A stretch of 64,000 bases of DNA from UBA6170 sp034429975 (GTDB taxonomy: Bacteria > Chloroflexota > Anaerolineae > Anaerolineales > Anaerolineaceae): assembly GCA_034429975.1 (NCBI GenBank), contig DAOUFM010000118.1:1-64000 (forward strand), written 5' to 3'. Made by a program: the position numbers and the translations under genes. This document shows, one piece after another, positions 8,584 through 18,187 of this stretch. The number at the start of each line of letters is the position of its first letter. Positions within the stretch are counted from its first letter, which is position 1. Below the pieces are notes generated by a model. It searched no databases. It saw only the letters and a program-made list of their open reading frames with translations, and was not told the DNA's origin.

Positions 8584-9975
8584 TTAATCTGCTGCTTCCC
8601 GGATTACTGGGGGTTTCCATATTCTCAGGATCAAATTGAGTAGGATGCCCATCACAGCACCAGTTGCAATCGCCGGCCAACCTTCTGGGAAGATCCCTTT
8701 CAAAGCTGGGATCGGTAAGAACCCACCGGGGAAGCCGATGTTACCACCAATGCCAACAATTAAGATCGTAGCTCCAATTGCCAACTGACCAGGATCGTAC
8801 AGATTGACCTTCTCAGCCATCATCAAAGCAATACCCTGCATACCAATGACACCATACAAATAGATCGCCATACCACCAACCACAGCGGTCGGGATGGTTG
8901 CCACCAGATCTGCTAATGGTCCGATAAAGCCGAGCAACATTGAGATAATACCAGCTGTGATCAAGGCAGGACCGGAGTAGTTCCGGGTGATAACCATCAA
9001 CGAGTTGTTTTCACCATAATTGGTACCAGCAGTGGAACCGAAAATACCATTGACAAGGTCATTCAAACCATCCAGCATCAGGTTAAGGCCAATATAATTT
9101 GCCAGACCATAGCGTTCTTTACCTAACTCATCAGCGGTGTGATCAACATACAAGGCAATCTGGTATAGGTGAGCGGTTGATTCTGGAATTGTAGCGATTG
9201 CCATAATACCGACACCAAAGATAACCGTGATTGTCATGTCACTGGCAAAGTTCGGAAACGTAATTTGTGGTGCCCGAATAAAAGCGGATGTGAAAGCACC
9301 CTGCCAGTTGACTAACCCTAAGGGGATAGCTGCAACATAACCAATGACAGACCCAAGGAGAATTGGCAGCATGGAGATGAAGCCTTTTCCTTGCAGGTAA
9401 ACAGAGCATAAGAATGCCGCTAACAGGGTAATAATGGCGGCAGCCCACCATTTCAAATCACCGGTCATGATTCCACCAGCTACACCACTGGCCATTTGTA
9501 ATGCGGTGGCGCCCAGACCAATACCAATCGTACAGGCGACCGGACCGGTCACAACTGGGGGTAATACAACGTCCAGAGCTTTTTTACCACCGGAGAAGCG
9601 AATGATCAAACCTACCAGGATGTTAATAATACCGGTAGCAATGAAACCAGTTTGCACGATGGAAATTAAAGCTGGGTCAGCGGGGACACCAAAGGTTGGT
9701 TTGGTGATGGCAGTTACTGCAGCAATATAGCTAAAGCTGGAACCATAATACAAGGGAATGTATTTTCCCATGGACAATTTGGCACCAACCAGAGCTACCA
9801 CTGTACCGAAACCGGTGATGGTTAAAACTGTGCTGATCGGAAAGCCCATCAACAAGGCGCACAGGACGGTTGCCGGGAACATGGTAATCACATGTTGAAA
9901 ACCCAGCAAAAGCATTTGCCCAAAAGGTGGGGTATCATTTGGAAGATAAGCTATTGTTTTTGTTTGAGTTGCCAT
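8584..9975 (-). CDS. NCS2-family nucleobase permease, UraA/RutG type
   Basis: A 463-residue transporter of the nucleobase:cation symporter-2 family with about 14 membrane segments in the UraA-like 7+7 fold. Family landmarks are LGFQHVITMFPATV in TM1, TIPESTAHLYQ in TM8 (UraA Glu241 region) and TNYGENNSLMVITR in TM10 (UraA GEN motif). The TM10 motif is closer to uracil permeases than to xanthine/urate carriers, so uracil or a related oxopyrimidine or hydantoin is the likelier substrate. It is the last gene of the catabolic cluster, after coxG-like, with a 247-bp gap that could hold its own promoter. Confidence 0.92.
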   Translation of the reverse strand: MATQTKTIAYLPNDTPPFGQMLLLGFQHVITMFPATVLCALLMGFPISTVLTITGFGTVVALVGAKLSMGKYIPLYYGSSFSYIAAVTAITKPTFGVPADPALISIVQTGFIATGIINILVGLIIRFSGGKKALDVVLPPVVTGPVACTIGIGLGATALQMASGVAGGIMTGDLKWWAAAIITLLAAFLCSVYLQGKGFISMLPILLGSVIGYVAAIPLGLVNWQGAFTSAFIRAPQITFPNFASDMTITVIFGVGIMAIATIPESTAHLYQIALYVDHTADELGKERYGLANYIGLNLMLDGLNDLVNGIFGSTAGTNYGENNSLMVITRNYSGPALITAGIISMLLGFIGPLADLVATIPTAVVGGMAIYLYGVIGMQGIALMMAEKVNLYDPGQLAIGATILIVGIGGNIGFPGGFLPIPALKGIFPEGWPAIATGAVMGILLNLILRIWKPPVIREAAD

Positions 9976-10222
9976 ACGAGTCTTCCTCCCTCTAAAGGAA
10001 TTTGAATAAAAAATAATAAGTTTGGATTTGTTGAATCGATTGGAACCTGTTTTGACCAGCTAAGAAATGATTTTCGCTTTCAAATAAATTTTTATTTTCA
10101 CCAGCTAACCAAATCGTTCCGAAAGAAACAATGGGTGAATTTTGGGGTCTACTCTTTCTGACGATGCTACCTCCTTTCTTATCTCTTCAAACACATCAGA
10201 CAAATCGTTTTGAAGATTGGGA

Positions 10223-10858
10223 TTATCCACCACAGCTTTTGACAAGCACGGAAAAAAGAATAATTACTGCAATGACCGGTATGATATAGAATACCAGTTT
10301 TGTTTCTGCCGATGACACATTCTCCTTAACCAAGTCCTTTGCCACTTCTTTAGCAAATTGCGCTTCAGTGGGTGCTTTGAAATCTACTACTGCTGAGCCG
10401 GCTTCTTTTGCAGCCAGCCGAGCAGCCAAAGCCTTATCTAAAGTTTCGAAGCCAGTGCGAATCATGCTTTTAGCCACACTATCAATCATACGTTGCCCTA
10501 CACTGGCCAGAGCACCACCAATGTTTACTTCGCCTTCATACTCCATTAACGTGGTGCCATCTTCCTGCTCTTTAAATTTTACATTTCCTAAACCATTTAA
10601 GAACCCTGGTGCTCCTTTTCCGCCACCTTTCAAGGTCAGACTATCGGGTTTGACGACATTTTCCAACTGCATCTCGCCAGAAAACGCACCGGAAACAGGA
10701 CCAACTCGAACATTCATGTCAAATTTATATTCATTCTCATTGACCATTTCCATTTTTTGGGCACCAGGCAAGGCACTCGCAAGTATATTGGGATCGTAGA
10801 ACATTTCCCATACATCTTCACGGGGACCATTAAAAACGTGAGTACCTTCGATCTTCAT
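10223..10858 (-). CDS. CoxG family SRPBCC protein with C-terminal membrane anchor
   Basis: The 211-residue protein begins MKIEGTHVFNGPREDVWEMFYDP and has the CoxG/SRPBCC fold over about residues 1-150, then a linker and a hydrophobic C-terminal tail (FYIIPVIAVIILFSVLV) that anchors it in the membrane. In carboxydotrophs CoxG recruits molybdenum CO dehydrogenase to the membrane, and paralogues accompany many related hydroxylases. The ATG at 10858 is preceded by GGAGGAA; an upstream TTG lies in that site. It follows the large hydroxylase subunit by about 55 bp, so it probably docks that enzyme. Confidence 0.88.
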   Translation of the reverse strand: MKIEGTHVFNGPREDVWEMFYDPNILASALPGAQKMEMVNENEYKFDMNVRVGPVSGAFSGEMQLENVVKPDSLTLKGGGKGAPGFLNGLGNVKFKEQEDGTTLMEYEGEVNIGGALASVGQRMIDSVAKSMIRTGFETLDKALAARLAAKEAGSAVVDFKAPTEAQFAKEVAKDLVKENVSSAETKLVFYIIPVIAVIILFSVLVKSCGG

Positions 10859-10912
10859 TACAAATTCCTCCAATAATAAAAATAAGATTTTCCAGGTTAT
10901 AGCGAAAGGCGC

Positions 10913-13261
10913 TTAAGCGCCCTTCGCCTTCTGAATATAGTGATAAAGTTTGCTGGGATTAAGAATTGATTCACTGATAAACATATCCTTCAATCCCACC
11001 GCATCTTCGAAAGCCTGCATCATACAGGCTGGTGGTGCAATGGCACCTGCTTCGCCCACACCTTTTATTCCTAATGGATTTAAAGATGTCTTGGTAATGG
11101 AGTGGATAATCTCAGTCTTTGCAGGCATATCAGTCGCTTGCGGGAACAGATAATCCATAAAAGACGCGGTTAGCAATTGACCATAGTCATCGTAGACCAG
11201 GTGCTCGTAGAACCCATCGCCAATACCCATTTGCAAACCACCATGGAGTTGTCCATCCACTACCATCGGGTTGACCGGTTGACCGCAATCATCGGTAATG
11301 ACCAGCTTTTCTATTTTTATCTTGCCAGTTTCGGGATCTACATCCACGATCATCCCTAAACATCCAAAACCGGTCACTCCATGCGGTGGCCCATAATAAG
11401 AAGCCGCTTCCAGACCAGGTTCCATACCCGGTTCAACCGTTCCGCGGGTGGGGTTACTGCGCATGGCCAATTCTCCTAAAGAGATGGATTTCTCAGGCAT
11501 ATCCGCAATACGCACCACACCATCTTCCAATTCCAGCTCTTCAACGGGCGTTTCCAGCAACTTACTGGCTAAATTCAAGGCTTTTTCGCGCACCTTTAAT
11601 GAAGCGTTATGGATGGCAGTGCCGACCAGTGTGATGCCACGGCTGGCAAAAGCGCCTACACCCCAGCTCCATTGCCCTGAATCACCGGTGACCACATCGA
11701 CATCCGTAACTTTGACGCCCAGATTATCTGCTGCTACCTGAGCAAAGGTGGTATAGTGTGCCTGTCCCTGGTTGCTATAGGCCGTAATCACACTTACCTT
11801 TCCTGTCACACCCACCATCACCTTGCAGCCTTCATACGGCCCAACGGCTGTACCTTCGGTGAACATCACCACACCAATGCCCTTATATTTTCCTTCTGCA
11901 CGCGCCTTGGGTTGGATTTCTTTCTTGAATTTTTCGTATTCAATTCCTTCCACGGTTTTTTCAAGAGCATAAGGGTAATTTCCTGAATCCAGAATGCCTT
12001 CGACGAAATCCTGACCAATGATCCCGGTTCGAAGAGGAAAAGCCTCCGGTTGTAAGAGGTTTTTCCGGCGTAACTCAACCGGGTCCATACCCAATTCTTT
12101 CGCAGCAGCATCTATCATGCGTTCCATGACAAACACGCCTTGTGGGCGTCCTGCGCCGCGCACCGGGGTAACCACCATCTGATTGGTGAACACCATTTTG
12201 ATGCGGGTATAAAAATTTGGAATATGATAGTTCGAAACGGTGTGAGTCTGTGTGTTTAATGGCACTGTCATGCCATAGGGATTGTAAGCCCCGGTATTAT
12301 GGTAAAACACATCTTTAAATCCCAGGATTGTTCCATCTTTCTTCAATGCAATTTCTGCATAATGCAATTGATCGCGTTCTGAGGTAGTACCCAGGAAATT
12401 CTCACGCCGATCTTCAATCCATTTCACCGGTCTTTTGAGTTTCATGGCAATCCAGGGGATGACCACATCATCAATTTGGGAGGACATAATCTTAGGTCCA
12501 AAGCCGCCACCGATGGAGGGGTTTATCAAGCGCACCTGATTTTCCAATAAACCCAAATATTTCGCAATGCTGTTGCGCATCGGGATCGGTCCCTGTGTGG
12601 TAGCCCAGATAGTTAATAAACTCAGATTCGCATCCCAATTGGCTACCAAACCACGGTTTTCCATGGCTGCACCAGCTAAACGATTGACCAAAATGCGTTT
12701 CTTTACAATGACATCCGCTTCGGCTGCAGCTTTTTCCCAACTACCATCTTCCTGAACCACATCGGCAGCGAGGTTGGATTCCAGATCTTCATGGACTAAA
12801 GCCGCCCCGGGGTCTAAGCTTTTTTCCAGGTCACCCACATAAGGCAATGGTTCAACATCCAGTTCAATCAAATCCAGGGCGTCTTCGGCAATATAACGGC
12901 TCTCCGCCACCACCACCGCAACAGGTTCGCCTGAAAAACGGATCTTGTTTTTAGCAATACATTCCAATGGCCTTGCAAAGAACACAGCCCCTTTAATCAC
13001 CGAAGGCGGGGGCACCTGCAAGGGTCCCGGTCGCCAATAATCTCCCAGGTCTTCAGCCGTGTAAACAGCCACCACACCGGGTAAAGCTTTTGCTTTTTCG
13101 ACGTCAATTTTATTGATTTTTGCGTGGGCAAAATCGCTGCGTTTAATAGCAATGTGCAGCATTCCCGCCAGGTTGATATCATCAATAAAGGTAGAATTTC
13201 CGGTTAATAAACGCGGGTCTTCATTCCTTCTAATAGATTGTCCAACATATTTTTCAGCCAC
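10913..13261 (-). CDS. Molybdenum hydroxylase large (Mo-binding) subunit, xanthine dehydrogenase family
   Basis: The 782-residue protein has the aldehyde oxidase/xanthine dehydrogenase N-terminal domain (about 15-130) followed by the Mo-pterin-binding domain. The active-site loop reads PVRGAGRPQG (Arg368-Arg372), not the Cys-containing loop of true form I CO dehydrogenases, and the catalytic Glu is Glu737 in GVGEAGAI. It therefore belongs to the form II or general hydroxylase group, which insert water-derived oxygen into N-heterocycles or aldehydes. The GTG start at 13261 has GAGAGG upstream. It is encoded after the FAD and 2Fe-2S subunits, giving the usual M-S-L order. Confidence 0.9.
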   Translation of the reverse strand: MAEKYVGQSIRRNEDPRLLTGNSTFIDDINLAGMLHIAIKRSDFAHAKINKIDVEKAKALPGVVAVYTAEDLGDYWRPGPLQVPPPSVIKGAVFFARPLECIAKNKIRFSGEPVAVVVAESRYIAEDALDLIELDVEPLPYVGDLEKSLDPGAALVHEDLESNLAADVVQEDGSWEKAAAEADVIVKKRILVNRLAGAAMENRGLVANWDANLSLLTIWATTQGPIPMRNSIAKYLGLLENQVRLINPSIGGGFGPKIMSSQIDDVVIPWIAMKLKRPVKWIEDRRENFLGTTSERDQLHYAEIALKKDGTILGFKDVFYHNTGAYNPYGMTVPLNTQTHTVSNYHIPNFYTRIKMVFTNQMVVTPVRGAGRPQGVFVMERMIDAAAKELGMDPVELRRKNLLQPEAFPLRTGIIGQDFVEGILDSGNYPYALEKTVEGIEYEKFKKEIQPKARAEGKYKGIGVVMFTEGTAVGPYEGCKVMVGVTGKVSVITAYSNQGQAHYTTFAQVAADNLGVKVTDVDVVTGDSGQWSWGVGAFASRGITLVGTAIHNASLKVREKALNLASKLLETPVEELELEDGVVRIADMPEKSISLGELAMRSNPTRGTVEPGMEPGLEAASYYGPPHGVTGFGCLGMIVDVDPETGKIKIEKLVITDDCGQPVNPMVVDGQLHGGLQMGIGDGFYEHLVYDDYGQLLTASFMDYLFPQATDMPAKTEIIHSITKTSLNPLGIKGVGEAGAIAPPACMMQAFEDAVGLKDMFISESILNPSKLYHYIQKAKGA

Positions 13262-13280
13262 GTTTCACCTCTCTTCTTTC

Positions 13281-13760
13281 TTAGTGCGCAGCCATTTTCT
13301 TTGCCGCTAATTGAACTGCTTTGACAATATTTTCATAGCCTGTGCAACGGCAAAAGTTACCATCAATCGCTTCACGGGCTTCTTCAGCAGTAGGGTTCGG
13401 ATTTCCTTCGAGGAATTCAACCGTCGTCATTAAGAAACCAGGAGTACAATAACCGCATTGGAGCGCATGCACTTCGGTAAAGGCTTCCTGAATAGGATGC
13501 AGTTTTTCCATCGTACCCAGCGATTCCACAGTCTTAATCTCCGAACCATCTACCATCACTGCAAACAAAGTACAGGAGCGGGAAGATTGGCCATCAATCA
13601 AGACGGTGCAGGCACCACACAGTCCATGTTCGCAGCCCACATGGGTACCCTTTAATCCGATTTCATGGCGAATAAAATCACTTAACAACAATCGCGGTTC
13701 AACTTCCCGTTCATATAACGTTCCATTAACTGTGATTGCAACTTTAACTTTTTGTGTCAT
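13281..13760 (-). CDS. Molybdenum hydroxylase small subunit, 2 x [2Fe-2S]
   Basis: A 159-residue iron-sulfur subunit. The plant-ferredoxin-like cluster is ligated by Cys43, Cys48, Cys51 and Cys63 (CEHGLCGAC then C). The helical second cluster uses Cys102, Cys105, Cys137 and Cys139 (QCGYC and CRC). All eight ligands are present, so electron transfer from the Mo centre to FAD should be intact. It lies between the FAD subunit (9-bp gap) and the Mo subunit (19-bp gap) and is certainly co-transcribed. Confidence 0.94.
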   Translation of the reverse strand: MTQKVKVAITVNGTLYEREVEPRLLLSDFIRHEIGLKGTHVGCEHGLCGACTVLIDGQSSRSCTLFAVMVDGSEIKTVESLGTMEKLHPIQEAFTEVHALQCGYCTPGFLMTTVEFLEGNPNPTAEEAREAIDGNFCRCTGYENIVKAVQLAAKKMAAH

Positions 13761-13769
13761 GGTTACCTC

Positions 13770-14645
13770 CTACCTCTTAGCCTGTTGAACAGCTTCTGTT
13801 AATGAGCGGCGTACCAGGACATGCACCAGGTTACGGCGATATTCCTCAGTACCATGGATATCTGTTCCAGGATCGCACTCATTTTTCGCTACATAGGCAG
13901 CCACTTCTTCAATCGCCTCTGCTGTGGGAACCGTACCAGCCAACACTTCATGAGGCTTTTTGGCGAGCAGCGCGGTCTCACCAACGCTGAATAAAGCTAC
14001 CCGAACTTCTTTGACTTTGTCTGCTGCGTCTAAAGTAACAGCGCTGATGACAGCCGCCTGAGCATATCCGCCTTTTTGGCGGGAGACCTGCTGGTAGCTG
14101 GTGCCTGTGCGGGGTGCCAGGGGGGGTAAAACCACTTCTGCTAACATTTCTTCCGGTTCCAGGACAGTCATAAAAGGGCCAATGAAGAAATCGGTTGCTT
14201 TTACCCATCGTTCACCCGATTTAGATAAAACTTTCAGGTTGGCATCTAACAATAATGAGGCTGCAGGTAATTGAGCTGCCGGATCGGCATGAGCTATTGC
14301 GCCACCAAACGTGCCGCGATTACGAATTTGTTTGTGAGCAACATGTTTGAGTGTTCGCACCAGAATAGGAAAGCGTTCATTCACCAAGGCATTCTCTTCG
14401 ACCAGGCTATCGCGGGTCATGGTGCCGATAGCCAGGCCACCATCGGACGTGGGTTTAATATACGATAATTCTTTGACCTTATTCAGATCAACTAAAGCTG
14501 AAGGGCGAGCCATGCGAAAATTCATCGCTGGAATTAAGCTTTGCCCACCAGCCAGAACCTTCCCAGAATATCCGAGTTCAGACAACTTGTCTAAAGCTTC
14601 AGAAACACTGGTAGGGGCAAAATATTCGAACGGAGCTGGCTTCAT
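13770..14645 (-). CDS. Molybdenum hydroxylase FAD-binding (medium) subunit
   Basis: A 291-residue CoxM-type flavoprotein. The FAD pyrophosphate-binding motifs are AGGQSLIPAMNFR (about residues 36-48) and the TGTFGGAIAHADP-like stretch NRGTFGGAIAHADPAAQLP; a CO_deh_flav_C domain follows. It passes electrons from the iron-sulfur subunit to an acceptor. It is the first gene of the M-S-L group. The 470-bp region upstream contains a 10-bp inverted repeat and probably its control region. Confidence 0.92.
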   Translation of the reverse strand: MKPAPFEYFAPTSVSEALDKLSELGYSGKVLAGGQSLIPAMNFRMARPSALVDLNKVKELSYIKPTSDGGLAIGTMTRDSLVEENALVNERFPILVRTLKHVAHKQIRNRGTFGGAIAHADPAAQLPAASLLLDANLKVLSKSGERWVKATDFFIGPFMTVLEPEEMLAEVVLPPLAPRTGTSYQQVSRQKGGYAQAAVISAVTLDAADKVKEVRVALFSVGETALLAKKPHEVLAGTVPTAEAIEEVAAYVAKNECDPGTDIHGTEEYRRNLVHVLVRRSLTEAVQQAKR

Positions 14646-15069
14646 TTAGACTTTACCTCCTGTATTAATAAGTAAAAATAATCAAACGAATAGGTTTATA
14701 AATGGGGGGAAATTTTTCCATTTCGGTGTTTAGTAAAGAACTGCTTCTAATCTGACCGAAATGGTTCATGACTAAACAATCCTTTGCGGAAAAACAATTC
14801 CCGAAAAAATCGAGATTGTGATCCTGGTTAAATTGAAAAGTAATGAAAGATCGCTTTCAGCGTGGGAGATTTCTGTATTGAATTTCGAGTTTGTAGGGGT
14901 TTGGTTTCTTTTCAGCATTCGATCAACGATTGGTTTTTGGTTGCAGGATTAACTTAAAATTTTTAAAGCTGTTGTTTAGAAATCAGTAGATTCTTCGTTG
15001 TATAGATCTGTGCATAAACCAAGGGAATTATTTACTTAAGCAACCTGTCACCACAATATTATTATGACT
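14646..15069. other. Intergenic region upstream of the hydroxylase genes
   Basis: No gene is visible. The region carries the inverted repeat at 14718-14764 described separately and is otherwise AT-rich. No confident -35/-10 pair was found on the minus strand. Confidence 0.6.
14718..14764. promoter_or_regulatory. Inverted repeat upstream of the hydroxylase operon
   Basis: Perfect 10-bp arms CCATTTCGGT (14718-14727) and ACCGAAATGG (14755-14764) are separated by 27 bp and lie 73 bp upstream of the FAD-subunit start. They could be a split operator or a leader hairpin. The binding factor is unknown. Confidence 0.4.
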
Positions 15070-15105
15070 GCTGCCCCTCAAAAAATCAAGTACCTGAGGG
15101 GCAGC
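15070..15105. terminator. Hairpin after the double cyclase gene
   Basis: An 11-bp perfect stem, GCTGCCCCTCA (15070-15080) and TGAGGGGCAGC (15095-15105), lies 13 bp past the cyclase stop. A strong T-run is absent on the minus strand, so termination may be partial. Confidence 0.6.
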
Positions 15106-15117
15106 AATTTTAAAATC

Positions 15118-16788
15118 CTATCCTTCTTTGAAGGCTACAAAACGGCCCCACATGGATTCGATTTCCATCCCTTTTTGCACAAAGCAAGTGAGATAGTAAC
15201 GACCACTGGGTAAACCGGCTAATTCCCAACCCAGATTTTCCGCATGTACAATCCGTTTCGGGAATAAATTGAGGTGCATATCCTGATAGTAATGGTCTAA
15301 TGGATACATTTCATCCCAATCTTTGCCAAAGTCTCTCTTGAGTTTTTCATTGGCTTCTTCAAAAGTCTTTGGATGCCAGATCCTTTGAATGGTGTTCATT
15401 GGATGGTCTGCAGCCACACAATCTACACCGATCCACTTGATCTTTTTCTTAATTGCCCAATCAGCAAAATCGGGAGATGGGCCTGGGTGCTTGATCATAT
15501 AGCGGAATTCATCCGAATCCGGGCTCTTCCATCCATATTTATGCCAGCCAGTTTTAATGATAAGAATGTCTCCTTCCCGTAAATCAACGACGGATTCAAT
15601 CATTTGAGGAGTATAAACACTGGAATTGCTGACAAGATGCGAAATATCTGCGATGACACCAGGACCTACCCATTCATCCAAAGGTACCTGACCGATGGTA
15701 CGCCCATTCGGGAAGAAATGGATCTCGCCATCCATGTGTGTTGCCAAGTGGATAGAGGCATTGCAGATAGAGCCGTTACGGGCCATGCCGAAGTAAGCAC
15801 CGCCAACACGTTTGAAATATTTCACAGACAGCGGTTCATAATTGGCCCATTGTGGAGATTGAACGCTGAACGGAACAGTCAGGTCAAACATTGTTGCTTT
15901 CTCTAGCTCTGCATAAAATTCTTCTTCCTTCATCCAAGCAGGAGCCTGATATGCAGCCACTCGTGCCCAGGCTGTTTCCACTTCCATAAAGGGAATCGGC
16001 ATACAGGCGATCCATGCGCGCTGGTTCTTTAATTCATTCACCTGCCCCACAATTGATTCAACAAAAAGAACATGGTTTTTTGGCAAGGTAATATGGGTCA
16101 TTTCATAATACCAATCTTGCGGGTACATTTCATCCCAGCTCTTGCCATATTTTTCTTTAAGCTTTGCTTCTGCTTTTTTGAACTCAGCCTCATGCAAGCG
16201 GCGAATGGGTGTATTCATCGGATGTTCAATGCTGCCACAGTCCACACCGACCCATTTCAACTTCTTGTCCAGCACCCATTGGAAAAATTCTGGTGAAGGA
16301 CCTGGGTGGCGCACCAAGAAGCCAAATTCCTTGGATTCAACCCCACCCTGAGCTTTTTCGTTATAAACCGGAGGTCGATCCCAGGAGTAGCGGTTGTAGC
16401 CGGTGTTAATAATCAAAATATCGCCTTCTTTGACTTCAACAACCTTTTCAATCATTTCAGGCGTGTAAATGCTATAATCCTCCACCATTCCGGAGATATC
16501 AGCTACCACACCCACACCACTTAAGTCAGTTAATGGAATATCAGCAATGGCACGCGCGCCGGAATGATAGGCTGTTTCGCCCACCAGATGGGTGCCGACT
16601 GTGTTACTCCAATTCAGGATCTGGCCGTTGGCACCAGCTCCGCCACCATAGGCACCGGTTACGCGTTTGAAGAAATGAACTTCCAGCGCTTTGTCTCCGG
16701 GAAATGGGGGCGTGAAAATGCTGCAGTCTTGTGTCAGATCATACAACTTTGCCTCTGCCATCATTTTAATAAACTTTTCACGATCCAT
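15118..16788 (-). CDS. Two-domain cyclase (PF04199-type) fusion, probable cyclic amide hydrolase
   Basis: The 556-residue protein contains two tandem copies of the cyclase fold (isatin hydrolase/kynurenine formamidase family), about residues 10-275 and 295-552, each with LYDLT or FDLTVPFS at the start and VGPGVIADIS and EGDILIINTGY-like motifs. The metal site H-x-x-T-H-x-D-x-x-x-H is intact in the second copy (His347, His351, Asp353, His357) but degenerate in the first, where the first His is Asn62-Thr63 and Asp is Val69. One copy is probably catalytic and the other structural. The usual family length is about 220-270. Between the DUF1116 and hydroxylase genes, it plausibly opens an oxidised heterocycle. 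Confidence 0.85.
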   Translation of the reverse strand: MDREKFIKMMAEAKLYDLTQDCSIFTPPFPGDKALEVHFFKRVTGAYGGGAGANGQILNWSNTVGTHLVGETAYHSGARAIADIPLTDLSGVGVVADISGMVEDYSIYTPEMIEKVVEVKEGDILIINTGYNRYSWDRPPVYNEKAQGGVESKEFGFLVRHPGPSPEFFQWVLDKKLKWVGVDCGSIEHPMNTPIRRLHEAEFKKAEAKLKEKYGKSWDEMYPQDWYYEMTHITLPKNHVLFVESIVGQVNELKNQRAWIACMPIPFMEVETAWARVAAYQAPAWMKEEEFYAELEKATMFDLTVPFSVQSPQWANYEPLSVKYFKRVGGAYFGMARNGSICNASIHLATHMDGEIHFFPNGRTIGQVPLDEWVGPGVIADISHLVSNSSVYTPQMIESVVDLREGDILIIKTGWHKYGWKSPDSDEFRYMIKHPGPSPDFADWAIKKKIKWIGVDCVAADHPMNTIQRIWHPKTFEEANEKLKRDFGKDWDEMYPLDHYYQDMHLNLFPKRIVHAENLGWELAGLPSGRYYLTCFVQKGMEIESMWGRFVAFKEG

Positions 16789-16887
16789 AAGTTCCTCCTA
16801 AAAGAGTAAAACAAAAAATTGGTGTATCAAAGGGGTTTTTCTAAAGGGAATTTCGTAAGTTTTATCGAAATTTCCAGTCATCACAAA

Positions 16888-18135
16888 TTAAATGTTGTAC
16901 TTTTCTGCAAACGCGACCAGGGCATCCTCAAAGCATTTCACGGGAGCACTGACCACGCCCGCGCCAACCTGGCCGACACCGGGATCTTTATGAGCTACAC
17001 CGGTATTGACCCGCGGAGACATATTGGTTTCAATCACTTTGCGAATATCAACACCGGTTGGGGTTCCTCTGAAATCCAGGAAGGGAATGGTAAAGTGTTT
17101 GTGTTCTGCAAAGGTGATCTCATACATATCCAGGGTGGTGTTGATTGCATCGCGCGGAGTTCCACCGATAAAGGTCACCAGAGCCGGTGCAGTTGCCATC
17201 GCAAAGCCACCAATTCCGGCTGTTTCGGTAATCACACTGTCACCAATATCCGGGCAGGCATCCTCATCACCATAACCCGGGAAGTAAAGCGATTTCACTT
17301 TGGGGGACGTTGCAGTGAACCATTGATCACCCAAACCGCTGACGCGAATACCCCAATCGGTGCCATTACGGGCCATTACGGTCACGATGGTAGAGCCTTC
17401 CACTCCATGCCCAGCCTGAGCCATGGTTTTACAACCGGCCATCACCGGGTTTAGGATGGCAAGCGCATTTTCACCCAGGAATTTCACCACTTCGGCAGCA
17501 ACTGCCTGATCCGGTGTTGTTTTAATAATATAAGGAGCCAGGAGGTTTGTGTAAAGTAAGGAGGCGGCATCCAGGCGGTTATGACCGTCATCACCCATGT
17601 GCAGCGCCTTGGCCAGCAGCGTGCGGATATCCACCCCACCCATCTCCTTCAGCGCACGATCGACAGCCGGACCAAGAATGTCATTGAGCCATTGCATTCG
17701 GTTGATAACTTCTTCACTATAAGCACCCATTCGCAAGACTTTCCCACGGCCTTCATTCAAGCCGGAAAAAGCTTTATAACCATTGGTTATGTTTTCGACC
17801 ACATAAACCAGCATGGATGGGGAAATTACCCCGGCCATCGGGCCGGCGCAATCATGGTGATGATTAGGGGCAAATTCAATTTCTCCGCTTTTTAATAAAG
17901 CCTCAGCCTCACCGACGGATTTCGCTTTTCCTTCCAGAAATGCTGCTCCGATCATGGCACCACGTACCGGGCCAGACATTCGCTCCCAGGTAACGGGCGG
18001 GCCGGCGTGGGTGAATAAATTATCATGCATCCCGGGGATGACATCTTTGGCTTTGGCTACCCCCACCACCATTGGGCGGGCTTCCATAAAGGCGTCAATT
18101 GCTTTTTGATTTGCCTGATCGATATTAATTGTCAT
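16888..18135 (-). CDS. DUF1116 family protein (YlbE/AllG-like)
   Basis: The 415-residue protein matches DUF1116 over its full length (DNLFTHAGPPVTWERMSGPVRGA, EFAPNHHHDCAGPMAGVISPSM read in parts, LHMGDDGHNR). In Escherichia coli the equivalent YlbE was reported as AllG, one of three components of oxamate carbamoyltransferase, which forms carbamoyl phosphate from oxalurate. Here it lies 52 bp after an FdrA protein, as in the allFGH locus, but a DUF2877 (AllH) gene is absent from the window. The ATG has AAAAGGAG 6 bases upstream. The exact substrate is inference. Confidence 0.87.
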   Translation of the reverse strand: MTINIDQANQKAIDAFMEARPMVVGVAKAKDVIPGMHDNLFTHAGPPVTWERMSGPVRGAMIGAAFLEGKAKSVGEAEALLKSGEIEFAPNHHHDCAGPMAGVISPSMLVYVVENITNGYKAFSGLNEGRGKVLRMGAYSEEVINRMQWLNDILGPAVDRALKEMGGVDIRTLLAKALHMGDDGHNRLDAASLLYTNLLAPYIIKTTPDQAVAAEVVKFLGENALAILNPVMAGCKTMAQAGHGVEGSTIVTVMARNGTDWGIRVSGLGDQWFTATSPKVKSLYFPGYGDEDACPDIGDSVITETAGIGGFAMATAPALVTFIGGTPRDAINTTLDMYEITFAEHKHFTIPFLDFRGTPTGVDIRKVIETNMSPRVNTGVAHKDPGVGQVGAGVVSAPVKCFEDALVAFAEKYNI

Positions 18136-18187
18136 TTTTCAACTCCTTTTCTTACTGTTCAGTCTTCTTCCAATAAAAGTGTTTCTT

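Noticed and set aside
10913..13261. True aerobic CO dehydrogenase large subunit
   Set aside because: The active loop is PVRGAGR without the Cys of form I CO dehydrogenases, so CO oxidation is not supported despite cox-like gene order.
16819..17454. 211-codon plus-strand frame opposite the DUF1116 gene
   Set aside because: It is antisense to a clearly conserved gene and its composition reflects the other strand's codons.
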